A DNA stretch of 64,000 nucleotides from Brooklawnia propionicigenes. Its GTDB lineage: Bacteria > Actinomycetota > Actinomycetes > Propionibacteriales > Propionibacteriaceae. A program made the translations under genes and the position numbers. The stretch covers positions 124,001-188,000 of the forward strand of contig NZ_AP028056.1 in NCBI RefSeq assembly GCF_030297015.1, written 5' to 3'. Of the stretch, positions 16,886 through 25,991 are shown one piece after another. The notes under the pieces were generated by a model. That model saw only the letters and a list, made by a program, of their open reading frames with translations. It ran no database searches and had not been told where the DNA came from. Each line of letters opens with the position of its first letter. The stretch's first letter is position 1.

Positions 16886-18634
16886 ATGAACTCACTCATC
16901 TCCTCACCGCTGCTGCCAGGGGCTCATCTGCGCGTCGACGGTGTCTCGCTCGCCTTCGCCGACCGCCGGGTACTCACCGATGTTTCTTTCGTGGTCTCCG
17001 CCGGTGAACGGGTGGGCATCATCGGCGAGAATGGCTCGGGCAAGTCGACGCTGCTGCGGATCATCGCCGGGCTGCTGCCTCCCGATTCGGGTGCGGTGAC
17101 GGTCAATGCCACTGCGGGGCTGACTCCGAGCATTGGGCTGCTCCACCAGGACGCGCCGTTCACCCCGGGCGATTCCATTGCACAAGCGCTGGAGTCCGCG
17201 GTCGCACCGGCGCGCGACGTCTTGGCGGCGATGGACCGTCACGCAGCGCAGATGGCTGCCGATCCGGACGACCACGATGCGGCCGCCCGCTACGCCCAGA
17301 CATTGGACGACGCCGAGCGGCTCGAGGCTTGGGATGTCGACGCACGGATCGCTGCGATGCTTGCAGGCCTCGGCCTGGACGACCTGCCGACCGATCGCCT
17401 CACGAGCGAGATCTCCGGCGGCCAGCGCGCCAGGCTGTCGCTGGCCTGGCTGTTGTTGAGCGCCCCCGACGTGCTGCTTCTCGATGAGCCCACGAACCAT
17501 CTGGACGATCACGCGACGGCCTATCTGCGCAGCATCCTGCTGGCGTGGCGCGGACCGGTGCTGTTCGCCAGTCATGATCGGGCTTTCCTGGACGAGACCG
17601 TCACCTCGCTGATCGATCTCGACCCGGCGCCGGTTCCGCATGCGGTCGCCGGACCGCTGACCGTCGATGGTCCGGGCTCCGGAATCGGCATCACCCGATT
17701 CACCGGCAGCTACAGCGACTATCTGGCCGCTCGCAACCAGGCCCGCATCAGGTGGGAGACGCAGTACCGCGATGAGCAGGCCGAGTTGAAGCGCCTGCGG
17801 GCGTCGGTACGCGACAACCACGTCGTCGGTCACGAGAACTGGAAGCCGCGCACCGAGGTGCGCGGCGCGGCGAAGTTCTATTCCGACCGCAACGCGGCCG
17901 TCGTTTCGCGGCGCGTCAATGATGCCCGCTCCCGGCTGGACGATCTCGAACAGCGCCAGATCCGTCGTCCACCTGCCGGGCTGCGATTCGGTGGCCTGAC
18001 CGCAGGCCTCGAGCTGCGCAACCGGCGCGAGTTCAGCGGGCCGGTGCTGGCTGCCTCGGAGGTCGCAGTCTCAGGACGCCTGGAATCCGTCTCCCTGACC
18101 GTCAGCGCGACCGAGAAATGGCTGGTGACAGGGCCGAATGGTTCGGGCAAATCGACACTGCTAGAGGTTCTCGCCGGTCAACTGGACCCGACAGGGGGCA
18201 GCGTGAATGCTCCGGCCGGGCTGCGGATCGGGATGCTCAGCCAAGATGTCGACCTGCCCGATCCGTTCGAGCGGGGTGACCAGCGCAGCGTGCGCCAGGC
18301 CTATCAGGATCTGCTCGGTGCCGAACTGGCCGAGCAGGCGCCGCTGTCGAGATTCGGTTTGATTGCCGGACGCGACGAGAATCGTCCACTCCTGGCGTTG
18401 AGCCTCGGCCAACAACGCCGTCTGGCGCTCGCCGTGCTGCTGGCCGACCCACCGGACGTGCTGCTCCTGGACGAGCCGACGAACCACCTGTCACTTCTCT
18501 TGGTGACTGAGCTCGAGGCCGCCATCCCCGGCTATCCCGGTACGGTCGTGGTCGCCTCCCATGACCGCTGGCTGCGGCGGAACTGGACTGGTCAGCGGTT
18601 CGAGATGGCCGCCGATGGTGATTCACCCGTGTGA
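16886..18634 (+). CDS. ABC-F family ATPase (ribosome protection type)
   Basis: 582-residue soluble protein with two ABC domains and no membrane segments. Domain 1: Walker A GENGSGKST, signature ISGGQRARLSLAWLLL, Walker B LLLDEPTNHLDD. Domain 2: Walker A GPNGSGKST, signature LSLGQQRRLALAVLLA, Walker B LLLDEPTNHL. The two domains are joined by a charged linker around residues 270-400, the hallmark of ABC-F proteins, which act on the ribosome in translation or antibiotic resistance. The start at 16886 has AAGGA upstream. The short upstream ORF suggests antibiotic-responsive control. Its 3' end is duplicated in decayed form at 25819. Confidence 0.88.
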   Translation: MNSLISSPLLPGAHLRVDGVSLAFADRRVLTDVSFVVSAGERVGIIGENGSGKSTLLRIIAGLLPPDSGAVTVNATAGLTPSIGLLHQDAPFTPGDSIAQALESAVAPARDVLAAMDRHAAQMAADPDDHDAAARYAQTLDDAERLEAWDVDARIAAMLAGLGLDDLPTDRLTSEISGGQRARLSLAWLLLSAPDVLLLDEPTNHLDDHATAYLRSILLAWRGPVLFASHDRAFLDETVTSLIDLDPAPVPHAVAGPLTVDGPGSGIGITRFTGSYSDYLAARNQARIRWETQYRDEQAELKRLRASVRDNHVVGHENWKPRTEVRGAAKFYSDRNAAVVSRRVNDARSRLDDLEQRQIRRPPAGLRFGGLTAGLELRNRREFSGPVLAASEVAVSGRLESVSLTVSATEKWLVTGPNGSGKSTLLEVLAGQLDPTGGSVNAPAGLRIGMLSQDVDLPDPFERGDQRSVRQAYQDLLGAELAEQAPLSRFGLIAGRDENRPLLALSLGQQRRLALAVLLADPPDVLLLDEPTNHLSLLLVTELEAAIPGYPGTVVVASHDRWLRRNWTGQRFEMAADGDSPV

Positions 18635-18645
18635 TCGACGGCTGG

Positions 18646-19308
18646 TCAGCTCTGCCCCATCCGGCCGAAAGACGCGAGAACCAGCCGTTCGCTGCGCGCC
18701 AGGTAGGTCTCGAGTTCGGCCGCTGCCTCGGTCATCCTTCCCTGTTCCAACAGCACGGTGAGTTCTTCGTTCTGCTCGACGAAAGGTGCATGAAGGTGCT
18801 CGGCCGAATGCAACGACACGAAGGCAATCCGCAGCTCGGCCAAGACATTCTGGAAGAAGATGTTCAGCCTCGGGCTGTCGGCGAGGCTGACTAGAGCGGA
18901 ATGAAACTCCATATTGGCCGTGCCGACGATCGTCCACTCCGGTATTTCCTGCGCCTGTTTGGCGCGCTCGACGGCATCGCGTGCGTCCGCGATCGCCGGG
19001 TGCTTGGGTAGCGCCTCGCGCACGGCCGCGACCTCGATGACCCGGCGTACCCGGAAGACGTCGAGGATGCTGGAGACCGACGGCACCCGGACGAACACAC
19101 CGCGATTGGGAATGCGTTCCAACGTGCCCTCGTGAATGAGGATCCGGAAAGCCTCGCGCAGGGTGTTCCGCGAAACCTCCAGGTCTGAGGCCAGCGCGGC
19201 CTCCGAAAGCTGCTCACCCGGCACGGCAGCACCCGTGATCAGTCTCTCCCGCAAGACTCCCGCGATCCGTTCGGCAAGGTCGAGGCCGTCGCCTTCGGTG
19301 TCAGTCAC
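18646..19308 (-). CDS. GntR-family (FadR/FCD type) transcriptional regulator
   Basis: 220-residue regulator. The N-terminal winged helix contains LSEAALASDLEVSRNTLREAFRILIHEGTLERIPNRGVFV, and the C-terminal FCD ligand-binding domain has the His/Asp-rich pattern ending EEQNEEL-type helices (HAPFVEQNEELTVLL). FCD regulators sense small organic acids. It is divergently transcribed from the oxoproline operon, so it most likely controls that operon; its ligand may be 5-oxoproline or glutamate (inference). It plays the part that the unrelated KipR plays in Bacillus subtilis. Confidence 0.87.
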   Translation of the reverse strand: MTDTEGDGLDLAERIAGVLRERLITGAAVPGEQLSEAALASDLEVSRNTLREAFRILIHEGTLERIPNRGVFVRVPSVSSILDVFRVRRVIEVAAVREALPKHPAIADARDAVERAKQAQEIPEWTIVGTANMEFHSALVSLADSPRLNIFFQNVLAELRIAFVSLHSAEHLHAPFVEQNEELTVLLEQGRMTEAAAELETYLARSERLVLASFGRMGQS

Positions 19309-19374
19309 AGCGCAAGTTTAGGGCGCCCGTCACTCTTGCGAGGTCGTACGAGACGTGCACCGTGATATGTGAAC

Positions 19375-19390
19375 GTAACTCGATGGTTAC
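19375..19390. promoter_or_regulatory. Candidate GlnR box (GTAAC-n6-GTTAC) before the oxoproline operon
   Basis: GTAAC (19375-19379), six bases, GTTAC (19386-19390). This fits the actinobacterial GlnR architecture GTnAC-n6-GnnAC. The same two half-sites at the same spacing occur upstream of urtA at 55208. It lies between the divergent GntR gene and the NRAMP-like gene. It could instead be the operator of the GntR regulator, since it is also a palindrome. Confidence 0.5.
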
Positions 19391-19404
19391 ATGAACAATC
19401 TTCT

Positions 19405-19414
19405 AACGATCGTT
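19405..19414. promoter_or_regulatory. Palindrome AACGATCGTT in the divergent GntR/NRAMP promoter region
   Basis: A perfect 10-base palindrome, AACGATCGTT, lies 14 bases downstream of the candidate GlnR box and about 110 bases before the NRAMP-like start. It is a candidate operator for the divergent GntR regulator. No further copy was noticed in the window. Confidence 0.35.
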
Positions 19415-19524
19415 CGACACTTTTAGTGTGGTTCGCAGTTCAACCCGAAGGCCAGATCGCGGCGGAGTGGTGGTCACCTTCGGTCCACCTGTCCGATTCC
19501 CGGCCCGACCGGCAAGGAGCCACT

Positions 19525-20802
19525 ATGACTGCAGAGTCAACGACCCGTCCCGCATCGCCGTCCGATTCTGAGGGCACTGACCTGAAGACCTTCGCCAAGA
19601 AACGCCGTTCGTCCCTCATCGGTGCCATCTTCCTCATGGCCACCAGCGCCATCGGCCCCGGCTTCATCACTCAGACCGCAACCTTCACCTCGAGGATGGG
19701 TGCCGCATTCGCCTTCGGGATTCTCGCCTCGGTGCTGATCGACTTCGCTATCCAGACCAATGTCTGGCGGATGATCACCCTGTCCGGAAAACGAGCCAGC
19801 GACCTCGCCAACGCGGCGCTGCCGGGTTCCGGTTACCTGCTCACTGTGCTGATCGTCTTCGGTGGGCTGGTGTTCAACATCGGCAACATCGCCGGTGCAG
19901 GCCTGGGCCTCAACTCACTGCTGGGCGTGGACGCGAAGATCGGTGGCCTGATCTCTGCATTCCTCGCCATCGCCATCTTCCTCTACAAGCGCGCCGGAGT
20001 GATCGTCGACCGGGTTGTCGTCTTTCTCGGTCTCCTGATGATCGGTCTGACGCTGTACGTCGCGATCGTCTCGAGCCCCCCTGTCGGCGAGGCGCTGCGC
20101 CAGACGATCTGGCCGGACGCCATCAACTTCGCCACTATCACCACGATCGTCGGCGGATCGGTCGGTGGCTACATCACCTACTCCGGCGCGCACAAGCTGC
20201 TCGACAGCGGAAACGCCGGCCCGGAACACATCAAACAGGTCACCCGATCGGCGCTGGCCGGCATCGCTGCCACCGGTGTCATGCGCTACGTACTGTTCCT
20301 CGCGATCCTCGGTGTGGTCTCCTCCGGCGTCGTCCTGGATACCTCCAGCAATGCTGCCAATCCGGCCGCTCAGGCATTCCACTACGCCGCGGGCGAACTG
20401 GGTCTGCGTGCATTCGGACTGGTGTTCTGGGCAGCAGCCATCACCAGCGTGATCGGGGCCGCCTTCACGTCGGTGTCCTTCATCACCGTCTTCAGCAAGA
20501 CCGGAATGACGGAGCGTACCCGCAACTGGTGGACCGTCGGGTTCATCCTGGTCAGCCTCGCGGTGTACGTCACACTCGGGACTGCTCCGGCTGCGCTGCT
20601 GGTGTTCGCGGGCGGCTTCAACGGACTGGTACTGCCGATCGGCCTGACCCTGTTCATGTACATCGGCTGGTTCCACGCCAAGCAGTTGTTGGGCGGCCCC
20701 TACTCGCGGTTCCTGCTGGTGGTCGGAACACTCGCTACGGCGTTGTCGTGGTACATGGCAGTCGTATCGATCGTGCCGATCTTCCAGTTCCTCGGTAGGT
20801 GA
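19525..20802 (+). CDS. NRAMP-related transporter of the oxoprolinase operon
   Basis: 425-residue membrane protein with about 11 transmembrane helices, related to NRAMP and to YcsG of the B. subtilis ycsF-kip operon. TM1 keeps the family GPGF ([10 protein letters not shown]), but the metal-binding DPGN that should follow about eight residues later is replaced by sequence around TFTSRM. The TM6 MPH-type motif is also absent ([14 protein letters not shown]). So a metal substrate is unlikely; uptake of 5-oxoproline or a similar compound fits the neighbours (inference). AAGGAG precedes the ATG. Its stop overlaps the next gene's GTG start. Confidence 0.83.
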   Translation: MTAESTTRPASPSDSEGTDLKTFAKKRRSSLIGAIFLMATSAIGPGFITQTATFTSRMGAAFAFGILASVLIDFAIQTNVWRMITLSGKRASDLANAALPGSGYLLTVLIVFGGLVFNIGNIAGAGLGLNSLLGVDAKIGGLISAFLAIAIFLYKRAGVIVDRVVVFLGLLMIGLTLYVAIVSSPPVGEALRQTIWPDAINFATITTIVGGSVGGYITYSGAHKLLDSGNAGPEHIKQVTRSALAGIAATGVMRYVLFLAILGVVSSGVVLDTSSNAANPAAQAFHYAAGELGLRAFGLVFWAAAITSVIGAAFTSVSFITVFSKTGMTERTRNWWTVGFILVSLAVYVTLGTAPAALLVFAGGFNGLVLPIGLTLFMYIGWFHAKQLLGGPYSRFLLVVGTLATALSWYMAVVSIVPIFQFLGR

Positions 20803-21614
20803 GCACAGTCGTGAACGGGCTGACAACAGCGCTCAGCGCGTCGTCACCTCCGGAGCAGGCACGGCAGGCGTTCCGTTCGGGTCTGGTGCGCCCGACGGCG
20901 GGGCTGTCACAGGGATACGCGCAAGCCAACCTCATCACCCTGCCCCGTGCCGACGCCGCCGACTTTCAGGAGTTCGCACGACTCAACCCCAAGCCGTGCC
21001 CACTCCTCGACGTACTGGATGGCACCACCGAGCCGGCGATCGCGCCGGGAGCAGACCTGCGGGTCGATCTGCCGCTCTACCGGGTTTGGCGGGATGGCGA
21101 GTTGGTGGATGAGGTGAGCGATGCCACCGACGCCTGGGGCGATCCTGCCGCGCTGGTGAGCTTCGTCATCGGGTGCAGCTTCACCTTCGAATGGGCGCTG
21201 CTGGACGAGGGTATTCCGGTGCGCCACATCACCGCCGACCGCAACGTCCCCATGTACCGGACGAACGTGTCATGCGTGGGCGCCGGCGCATTCTCGAGTC
21301 CGCTGGTCGTGTCGATGCGGGGCATACCTGCCGAGATGGTGGACGCGGCCGTCGAGGTCAGTGGACGATATCCGCTGGTTCATGGCGCGCCGGTGCAGGT
21401 AGGAGACCCGGAGAAGCTGGGAATCACCGATCTCCAGCATCCTGACTACGGAGACGCGCCGATCCTCGAGGCTGGTGACGTCCCCGTCTTCTGGGCGTGC
21501 GGTGTTACCCCGCAGGCCGCTGTCGTCGCCTCCCGGCCGCGTTTTGCGATTACCCACGCGCCCGGACATATGTTCATCTCTGACGTCCCGAACGATCGGT
21601 ACCTGGTGGTGTGA
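20799..21614 (+). CDS. YcsI/DUF1445 putative hydro-lyase
   Basis: 271-residue DUF1445 protein. Recognisable family segments are [37 protein letters not shown] and the C-terminal [18 protein letters not shown]1445 occurs as a domain of vertebrate D-glutamate cyclase and as YcsI in the B. subtilis oxoproline operon. It may help interconvert D-glutamate and 5-oxo-D-proline, but this is not shown. The start is a GTG that overlaps the NRAMP-like stop codon (GTGA). Conserved Cys and His residues are present but no proven active site can be named. Confidence 0.85.
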   Translation: MSTVVNGLTTALSASSPPEQARQAFRSGLVRPTAGLSQGYAQANLITLPRADAADFQEFARLNPKPCPLLDVLDGTTEPAIAPGADLRVDLPLYRVWRDGELVDEVSDATDAWGDPAALVSFVIGCSFTFEWALLDEGIPVRHITADRNVPMYRTNVSCVGAGAFSSPLVVSMRGIPAEMVDAAVEVSGRYPLVHGAPVQVGDPEKLGITDLQHPDYGDAPILEAGDVPVFWACGVTPQAAVVASRPRFAITHAPGHMFISDVPNDRYLVV

Positions 21615-21679
21615 ATGGCCGCTGTCTTGTTCGAGCGATCCTGCCGCGGGACTGCCACTACGAGAAGGAGAACAAGCTC

Positions 21680-22453
21680 ATGACCGAATCATCCGCACGT
21701 GTCGATCTCAACAGCGACGTGGGTGAAAGCTTCGGGCGTTGGACGATCGATGACGCCGCGATGCTCACCACGGTCTCGAGCGCGAACATCGCCTGCGGTT
21801 TCCATGCCGGCGACCCGTCGAGCATCCGCAGATCGCTGACGGTGGCCGCCGCCAATGGCGTCACCGTCGGCGCGCACGTCGGCTATCGCGACCTTGTCGG
21901 TTTTGGCCGCCGCGACCTGGATGTCGACACGCCGGATCTGATTGCCGACATCATCTATCAGATCGGGGCCCTCCAGGCGCTGGCCATCGGGGCTGGCACC
22001 CGGGTCAGCTACGTCAAACCGCATGGGGCGCTGTACAACCGTATCGTCCATGACGAGCGGCAGGCCGGTGCCGTGGTCACCGCAATCACCGAGGTTGACC
22101 CTTCCATGGTCCTGCTCGGCCTGCCGGGATCGGCCGTCCTCGGACTCGCAGAACGGGCCGGCGTGCCAACCGCCACCGAGGCGTTCGCCGATCGGGCGTA
22201 CACCCCCCAGGGGGAGCTTGTTTCCCGCCGCATAGAGGGCTCTGTACTGCGAGATCCCGAATTGATCGCCAACCGGATTGTCCGGCTGGTCGAGGCCGGG
22301 ACGATCACAGCCATCGACGGCACCGAAGTCCGGCTGCACGCGGATTCGATTTGCGTCCATGGCGACTCCGACGGTGCAGTCGAGGCGGCACGCGCATTGC
22401 GGGCTCGCCTCACCGCGGCCGGTGTCCAGATCGCCTCCTTCGCAGGCGTCTGA
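21680..22453 (+). CDS. pxpA: 5-oxoprolinase subunit A
   Basis: 257-residue LamB/YcsF family protein. The signature [13 protein letters not shown], then [26 protein letters not shown] and KPHGALYN are all intact. With PxpB and PxpC it forms the prokaryotic ATP-dependent 5-oxoprolinase that opens 5-oxo-L-proline to glutamate. Start chosen at 21680, which has GAGAAGGAGAA upstream and begins just before the conserved motif. It is followed one base after its stop by the PxpB-PxpC fusion gene. Confidence 0.93.
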   Translation: MTESSARVDLNSDVGESFGRWTIDDAAMLTTVSSANIACGFHAGDPSSIRRSLTVAAANGVTVGAHVGYRDLVGFGRRDLDVDTPDLIADIIYQIGALQALAIGAGTRVSYVKPHGALYNRIVHDERQAGAVVTAITEVDPSMVLLGLPGSAVLGLAERAGVPTATEAFADRAYTPQGELVSRRIEGSVLRDPELIANRIVRLVEAGTITAIDGTEVRLHADSICVHGDSDGAVEAARALRARLTAAGVQIASFAGV

Positions 22454-22454
22454 C

Positions 22455-24089
22455 ATGACTGAGCTGCGTTCCACACCCCGAATCCTGCCGGTCGGCGAGC
22501 AAGCACTACTCGTCGAGCTCGCGGATCTGGCGACGACGCTCGGCTTCTTCGACAGTCTTCGGGCAGCGGAGCTGGATGGCATCGTCGAAGCAGTGCCCGC
22601 GGCGCGCACTGTACTGGTGAAGTACGCCCCGGGCACCGTCTCGTACGGCGAGCTGGCAGATCGACTGGCCACGCTGGACGTGAGTGACGGGACTTCGTCC
22701 AGCGGGCAGCTGGTGGAGATCCCCGTCCACTACGATGGCGCCGACCTCAGTGAGGTCGCCGACCTTCTTGGCATCACTACTGCTGAGCTGATCCGGCGTC
22801 ACTGTGAATCGGACTATCGCGTGGCGTTCGGGGGGTTTGCACCCGGATTCGCCTACCTGGCCGGTGGCGACCCATTGCTGGACGTGCCCCGTCGCGCGAC
22901 ACCGCGCACCCGGATCCCGGCCGGTGCGGTCGGTCTGGCCGGCACCTTCTCCGGCGTCTATCCGCGGGAGAGCCCGGGCGGCTGGCAGCTTATCGGTCGC
23001 ACCGATGTCGTGATGTGGGATCTCGATCGCACACCGCCGGCGACCCTGCAACCCGGTGATCGAGTGAGGTTCGTCGATGCCGGCCCAGCAAGAGTCAATG
23101 GTGTGCCCGTCAGTACCTCGACCGTCATCCGGGCCAACTCCGGTTGCGCCGAGCGTGCGGTCGAGGTACTGCGTCCTGGCGCACAGGCTGTGCTGCAGGA
23201 CGAGGGCCGGGTCGGCGTTGCAGGTCTGGGTGTCACCGGATCGGGTGCGCTGGATCGCCCCGCGCTCCACACGTCGAACGGACTGGTTGGCAACTCCCCT
23301 GGTGAAGCGGCAATCGAGTTCGCTCAGGGTGGCGAGATCGAGGCACATGGCGAGATCGTGCTGGCCGTTGCGGGCGCATGTGGCGAGCTTCGCATCACCC
23401 GGCGCAGCGGCCGTGTCGACTCGGCCGCAGGACTCTCGCCGATAGCGCTCGGCAGCGGGGAGCGCCTCGCTATCGTCCCCGCTCGCGGCGGCCTGCGCAA
23501 CTATCTCGCGGTTCGTGGGGGGTTCGACGTGCCGCTCGTCCTGGGCAGCCGCGCGACCGACACCTTGTCTGGCATCGGCACACCCCCGTTGACCGCCGGA
23601 TCGATGCTTGATGTCCGGACGATAGGCGCTGTCCCCTTTCCCCCGGTCAGAGCCCCCGAGCCATGGCCGAGCGAACACGTCTTTGCCGACGTGGTCGAGC
23701 TCCCGGTCGTGCTGGGCCCCCGGGACGACTGGTTCACCCAGCAAGCCCTCGGCACCTTGTTCACCCAGCTCTGGGGGGTGACGCGGCAATCGAATCGCGT
23801 CGGGCTCAGACTGCACGGTGACCTGCCGCTGGAACGGTCAATCACCGACGAACTACCCAGCGAAGGCGTTGTCCCAGGTGCCTTACAGGTGCCGGCCAGT
23901 GGGCAGCCCGTGCTCTTCCTCGCCGATCACCCGGTGACCGGCGGATACCCTGTGATTGCCGTGCTGACCACGCGGGCGCTCGCAGTCGCGGCCCAGCTGA
24001 CGCCCGGCATCTCGGTGCGTTTCACTGCGGCGGATAGCTCATTGACTCCGCTTGCCGTCCATACCCCGACCTCTTTGGAGCTGCCATGA
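22455..24089 (+). CDS. PxpB-PxpC fusion (KipI-KipA type 5-oxoprolinase subunits)
   Basis: 544-residue fusion. Residues 1 to about 215 are PxpB/KipI (allophanate hydrolase subunit 1 family), with [16 protein letters not shown] and [30 protein letters not shown]. From about 225 to the end is PxpC/KipA (subunit 2 family), with [32 protein letters not shown] and the C-terminal [15 protein letters not shown]-like segment. The KipI-KipA pair is homologous to the carboxyltransferase domain of urea carboxylase, which matters here because a biotin carboxylase gene overlaps its stop codon. In many bacteria these two subunits are separate genes. Confidence 0.92.
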   Translation: MTELRSTPRILPVGEQALLVELADLATTLGFFDSLRAAELDGIVEAVPAARTVLVKYAPGTVSYGELADRLATLDVSDGTSSSGQLVEIPVHYDGADLSEVADLLGITTAELIRRHCESDYRVAFGGFAPGFAYLAGGDPLLDVPRRATPRTRIPAGAVGLAGTFSGVYPRESPGGWQLIGRTDVVMWDLDRTPPATLQPGDRVRFVDAGPARVNGVPVSTSTVIRANSGCAERAVEVLRPGAQAVLQDEGRVGVAGLGVTGSGALDRPALHTSNGLVGNSPGEAAIEFAQGGEIEAHGEIVLAVAGACGELRITRRSGRVDSAAGLSPIALGSGERLAIVPARGGLRNYLAVRGGFDVPLVLGSRATDTLSGIGTPPLTAGSMLDVRTIGAVPFPPVRAPEPWPSEHVFADVVELPVVLGPRDDWFTQQALGTLFTQLWGVTRQSNRVGLRLHGDLPLERSITDELPSEGVVPGALQVPASGQPVLFLADHPVTGGYPVIAVLTTRALAVAAQLTPGISVRFTAADSSLTPLAVHTPTSLELP

Positions 24090-25816
24090 ACCGGATCCTG
24101 ATCGCCAATCGTGGTGAGATCGCCGTTCGCATCGTGCGTGCCTGCCACGACTCCGGCCGCGTCGCGATCGCGGTCTACGCCGACTCCGACGCTGATGCCG
24201 AGTTCGTGCGGCTGGCCGACGAGGCTTGGGCCCTTGAGGGCTCCACTGCAGCCCAGACCTATCTTGATATCGCCAAGCTGATCGGGATAGCTCGCCGTGC
24301 GGGAGCCGACGCCGTGCACCCGGGCTACGGGTTCCTCGCCGAGAACGCGGACTTTGCTCGCGCAGTGCTCGACGCCGGACTGATCTGGATCGGTCCGCCG
24401 CCCGAAGTCATTGACCTGCTTGGTGACAAGGTCGCCGCCCGGGCTCTTGCCCAGCAAGTCGGAGCGCCGCTCGTGCCGGGCACTCCTGGGCCCATCCCCG
24501 GTCCGCACGAGGCCGCAGCTTTCGCGGCCCGAAACGGCCTTCCGATAGCGATCAAGGCAGCCCACGGCGGCGGTGGCCGGGGTCTGCGGGTGGTATGGCG
24601 CGCCGAAGATGTCGTTGAGCAGTACGAAGCCGCGGTCCGCGAAGCCACCCAGGCCTTCGGATCCGGCGAATGCTACGTGGAGCGCTATCTCGACCGCCCG
24701 CGCCATGTGGAGGTCCAGATTCTCGGCGACTCGGCCGGCACGGTTGTCCCGGTCGGGACCCGCGACTGTAGCCTTCAACGCCGCAGCCAGAAACTCGTGG
24801 AGGAAGCACCCGCTCCCTTCCTCACTGCGGACCAGCATGCGTTGATCACCGGCGCGGCTCGTGACATCTGCGCGGCCGCCGGCTATGTCGGAGCGGGAAC
24901 TGTCGAGTTTCTGCTGGCCGCCGACGGGACGATTTCGTTTCTGGAGGTAAACACCCGGCTCCAGGTGGAGCACCCGGTCACGGAGGAGACCACAGGGATC
25001 GATCTGGTGTTGGAACAGTTCCGGCTCGCCGAGGGCGGCCGGCTCGACCCGGCACCGCCTCCCGTACACGGGCATGCGATCGAGTTCCGGATCAATGCCG
25101 AGGATCCTTCCCGGGGGTTCCTGCCCGTTGCCGGCGCGCTGACTGACTTCCGGCCTCCGGCGGGACCGGGTGTACGGCTGGACTCCGGCGTGTCGTCCGG
25201 CTCAGTGGTGCCTGCTGCGTTCGACTCCCTGCTTGCCAAGCTGGTGGTGTGGGGGCCCACCCGCGACGCCGCGCTTGCCCGCGCCCGTCGTGCCCTGGAC
25301 GAGTTCGACATCGGCGGGCTGCCGACCGTGCTGCCGTTCGACCGGGACGTGGTGGTCGATCCGGCCTTCACCGGCGAACCGTTCGGCGTCCACACCCGCT
25401 GGATCGAGACCGACTATGTGACCCGGGCCGAGCCGGAGCCGCTACCTGAGCCTCCGCTTGGCCTCGATGTGGTGCGCACGTGGGTAGAACTCGACGGCCG
25501 ACGAGTGCAACTCGGTATCCCGGCGGGCATCCTCGCGGTAGGCTCGCTCGCCGCGTCGGGCGTGACCGAGAATGCAGACGTGACACCGACGGCCCCTGCC
25601 ATCCCAGAAGGGGCGGTCGTGTCGCCGATCACCGGCAGCGTGGTGCGCTGGCTCGCCTCGGACGGAAGCACCGTCGCCGAGGGTGAGGCCACCGTGGTGG
25701 TCGAGGCCATGAAGATGGAGACCACCGTGGTCGCGCCCCGGCCCGGCACTCTGACCGTCACGGCCGCAGAAGGGGACGCGGTTGACGCGGGGGCTGTTCT
25801 CGGGCTGGTTGGCTGA
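24086..25816 (+). CDS. Biotin carboxylase-BCCP fusion of the oxoproline operon
   Basis: 576-residue protein. Biotin carboxylase domain: [26 protein letters not shown], the ATP-binding glycine loop [12 protein letters not shown], and [14 protein letters not shown]. The C-terminal biotin carrier domain has the biotinylation motif EAMKMET near residue 543. It uses ATP and bicarbonate to load CO2 on biotin. No acyl-CoA carboxyltransferase gene is near; the adjacent PxpB-PxpC is homologous to the carboxyltransferase of urea carboxylase, so the pair may form a lactam or amide carboxylase (inference). ATG overlaps the upstream stop by four bases. Confidence 0.9.
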   Translation: MNRILIANRGEIAVRIVRACHDSGRVAIAVYADSDADAEFVRLADEAWALEGSTAAQTYLDIAKLIGIARRAGADAVHPGYGFLAENADFARAVLDAGLIWIGPPPEVIDLLGDKVAARALAQQVGAPLVPGTPGPIPGPHEAAAFAARNGLPIAIKAAHGGGGRGLRVVWRAEDVVEQYEAAVREATQAFGSGECYVERYLDRPRHVEVQILGDSAGTVVPVGTRDCSLQRRSQKLVEEAPAPFLTADQHALITGAARDICAAAGYVGAGTVEFLLAADGTISFLEVNTRLQVEHPVTEETTGIDLVLEQFRLAEGGRLDPAPPPVHGHAIEFRINAEDPSRGFLPVAGALTDFRPPAGPGVRLDSGVSSGSVVPAAFDSLLAKLVVWGPTRDAALARARRALDEFDIGGLPTVLPFDRDVVVDPAFTGEPFGVHTRWIETDYVTRAEPEPLPEPPLGLDVVRTWVELDGRRVQLGIPAGILAVGSLAASGVTENADVTPTAPAIPEGAVVSPITGSVVRWLASDGSTVAEGEATVVVEAMKMETTVVAPRPGTLTVTAAEGDAVDAGAVLGLVG

Positions 25817-25818
25817 TC

Positions 25819-25890
25819 TCCTATCCTGGTGCAGTCGTGGTCGCCCATGATCGCTGGCTGCGCCGCAACTGGAGTGGCTGGCGGGCGTGA
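25819..25890 (+). pseudogene. Decayed copy of the ABC-F gene 3' end
   Basis: Immediately after the biotin carboxylase stop, 23 codons and a TGA encode a tail containing PGAVVVAHDRWLRRNW. The ABC-F protein ends with PGTVVVASHDRWLRRNW in the matching place (18536-18586). About 53 of 63 aligned bases agree, with one codon deleted. No start codon or upstream ABC-F sequence is present here, so this is a gene remnant. It marks the right edge of the oxoproline island. Confidence 0.75.
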
Positions 25891-25991
25891 GCTGTCACCT
25901 ACTTGACCCACCAGGCGTTGCAGGTCTTGCCTTCCTGAAAGCGATGCGCAACGCAACCGAGATCAAACCACCTGTTGGTCCGTGGACGAAC

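Noticed and set aside
22506-23816. Minus-strand open frame of 436 codons opposite the PxpB-PxpC gene
   Set aside because: Antisense shadow; low-complexity charged sequence without motifs, whereas the plus strand has complete family signatures.
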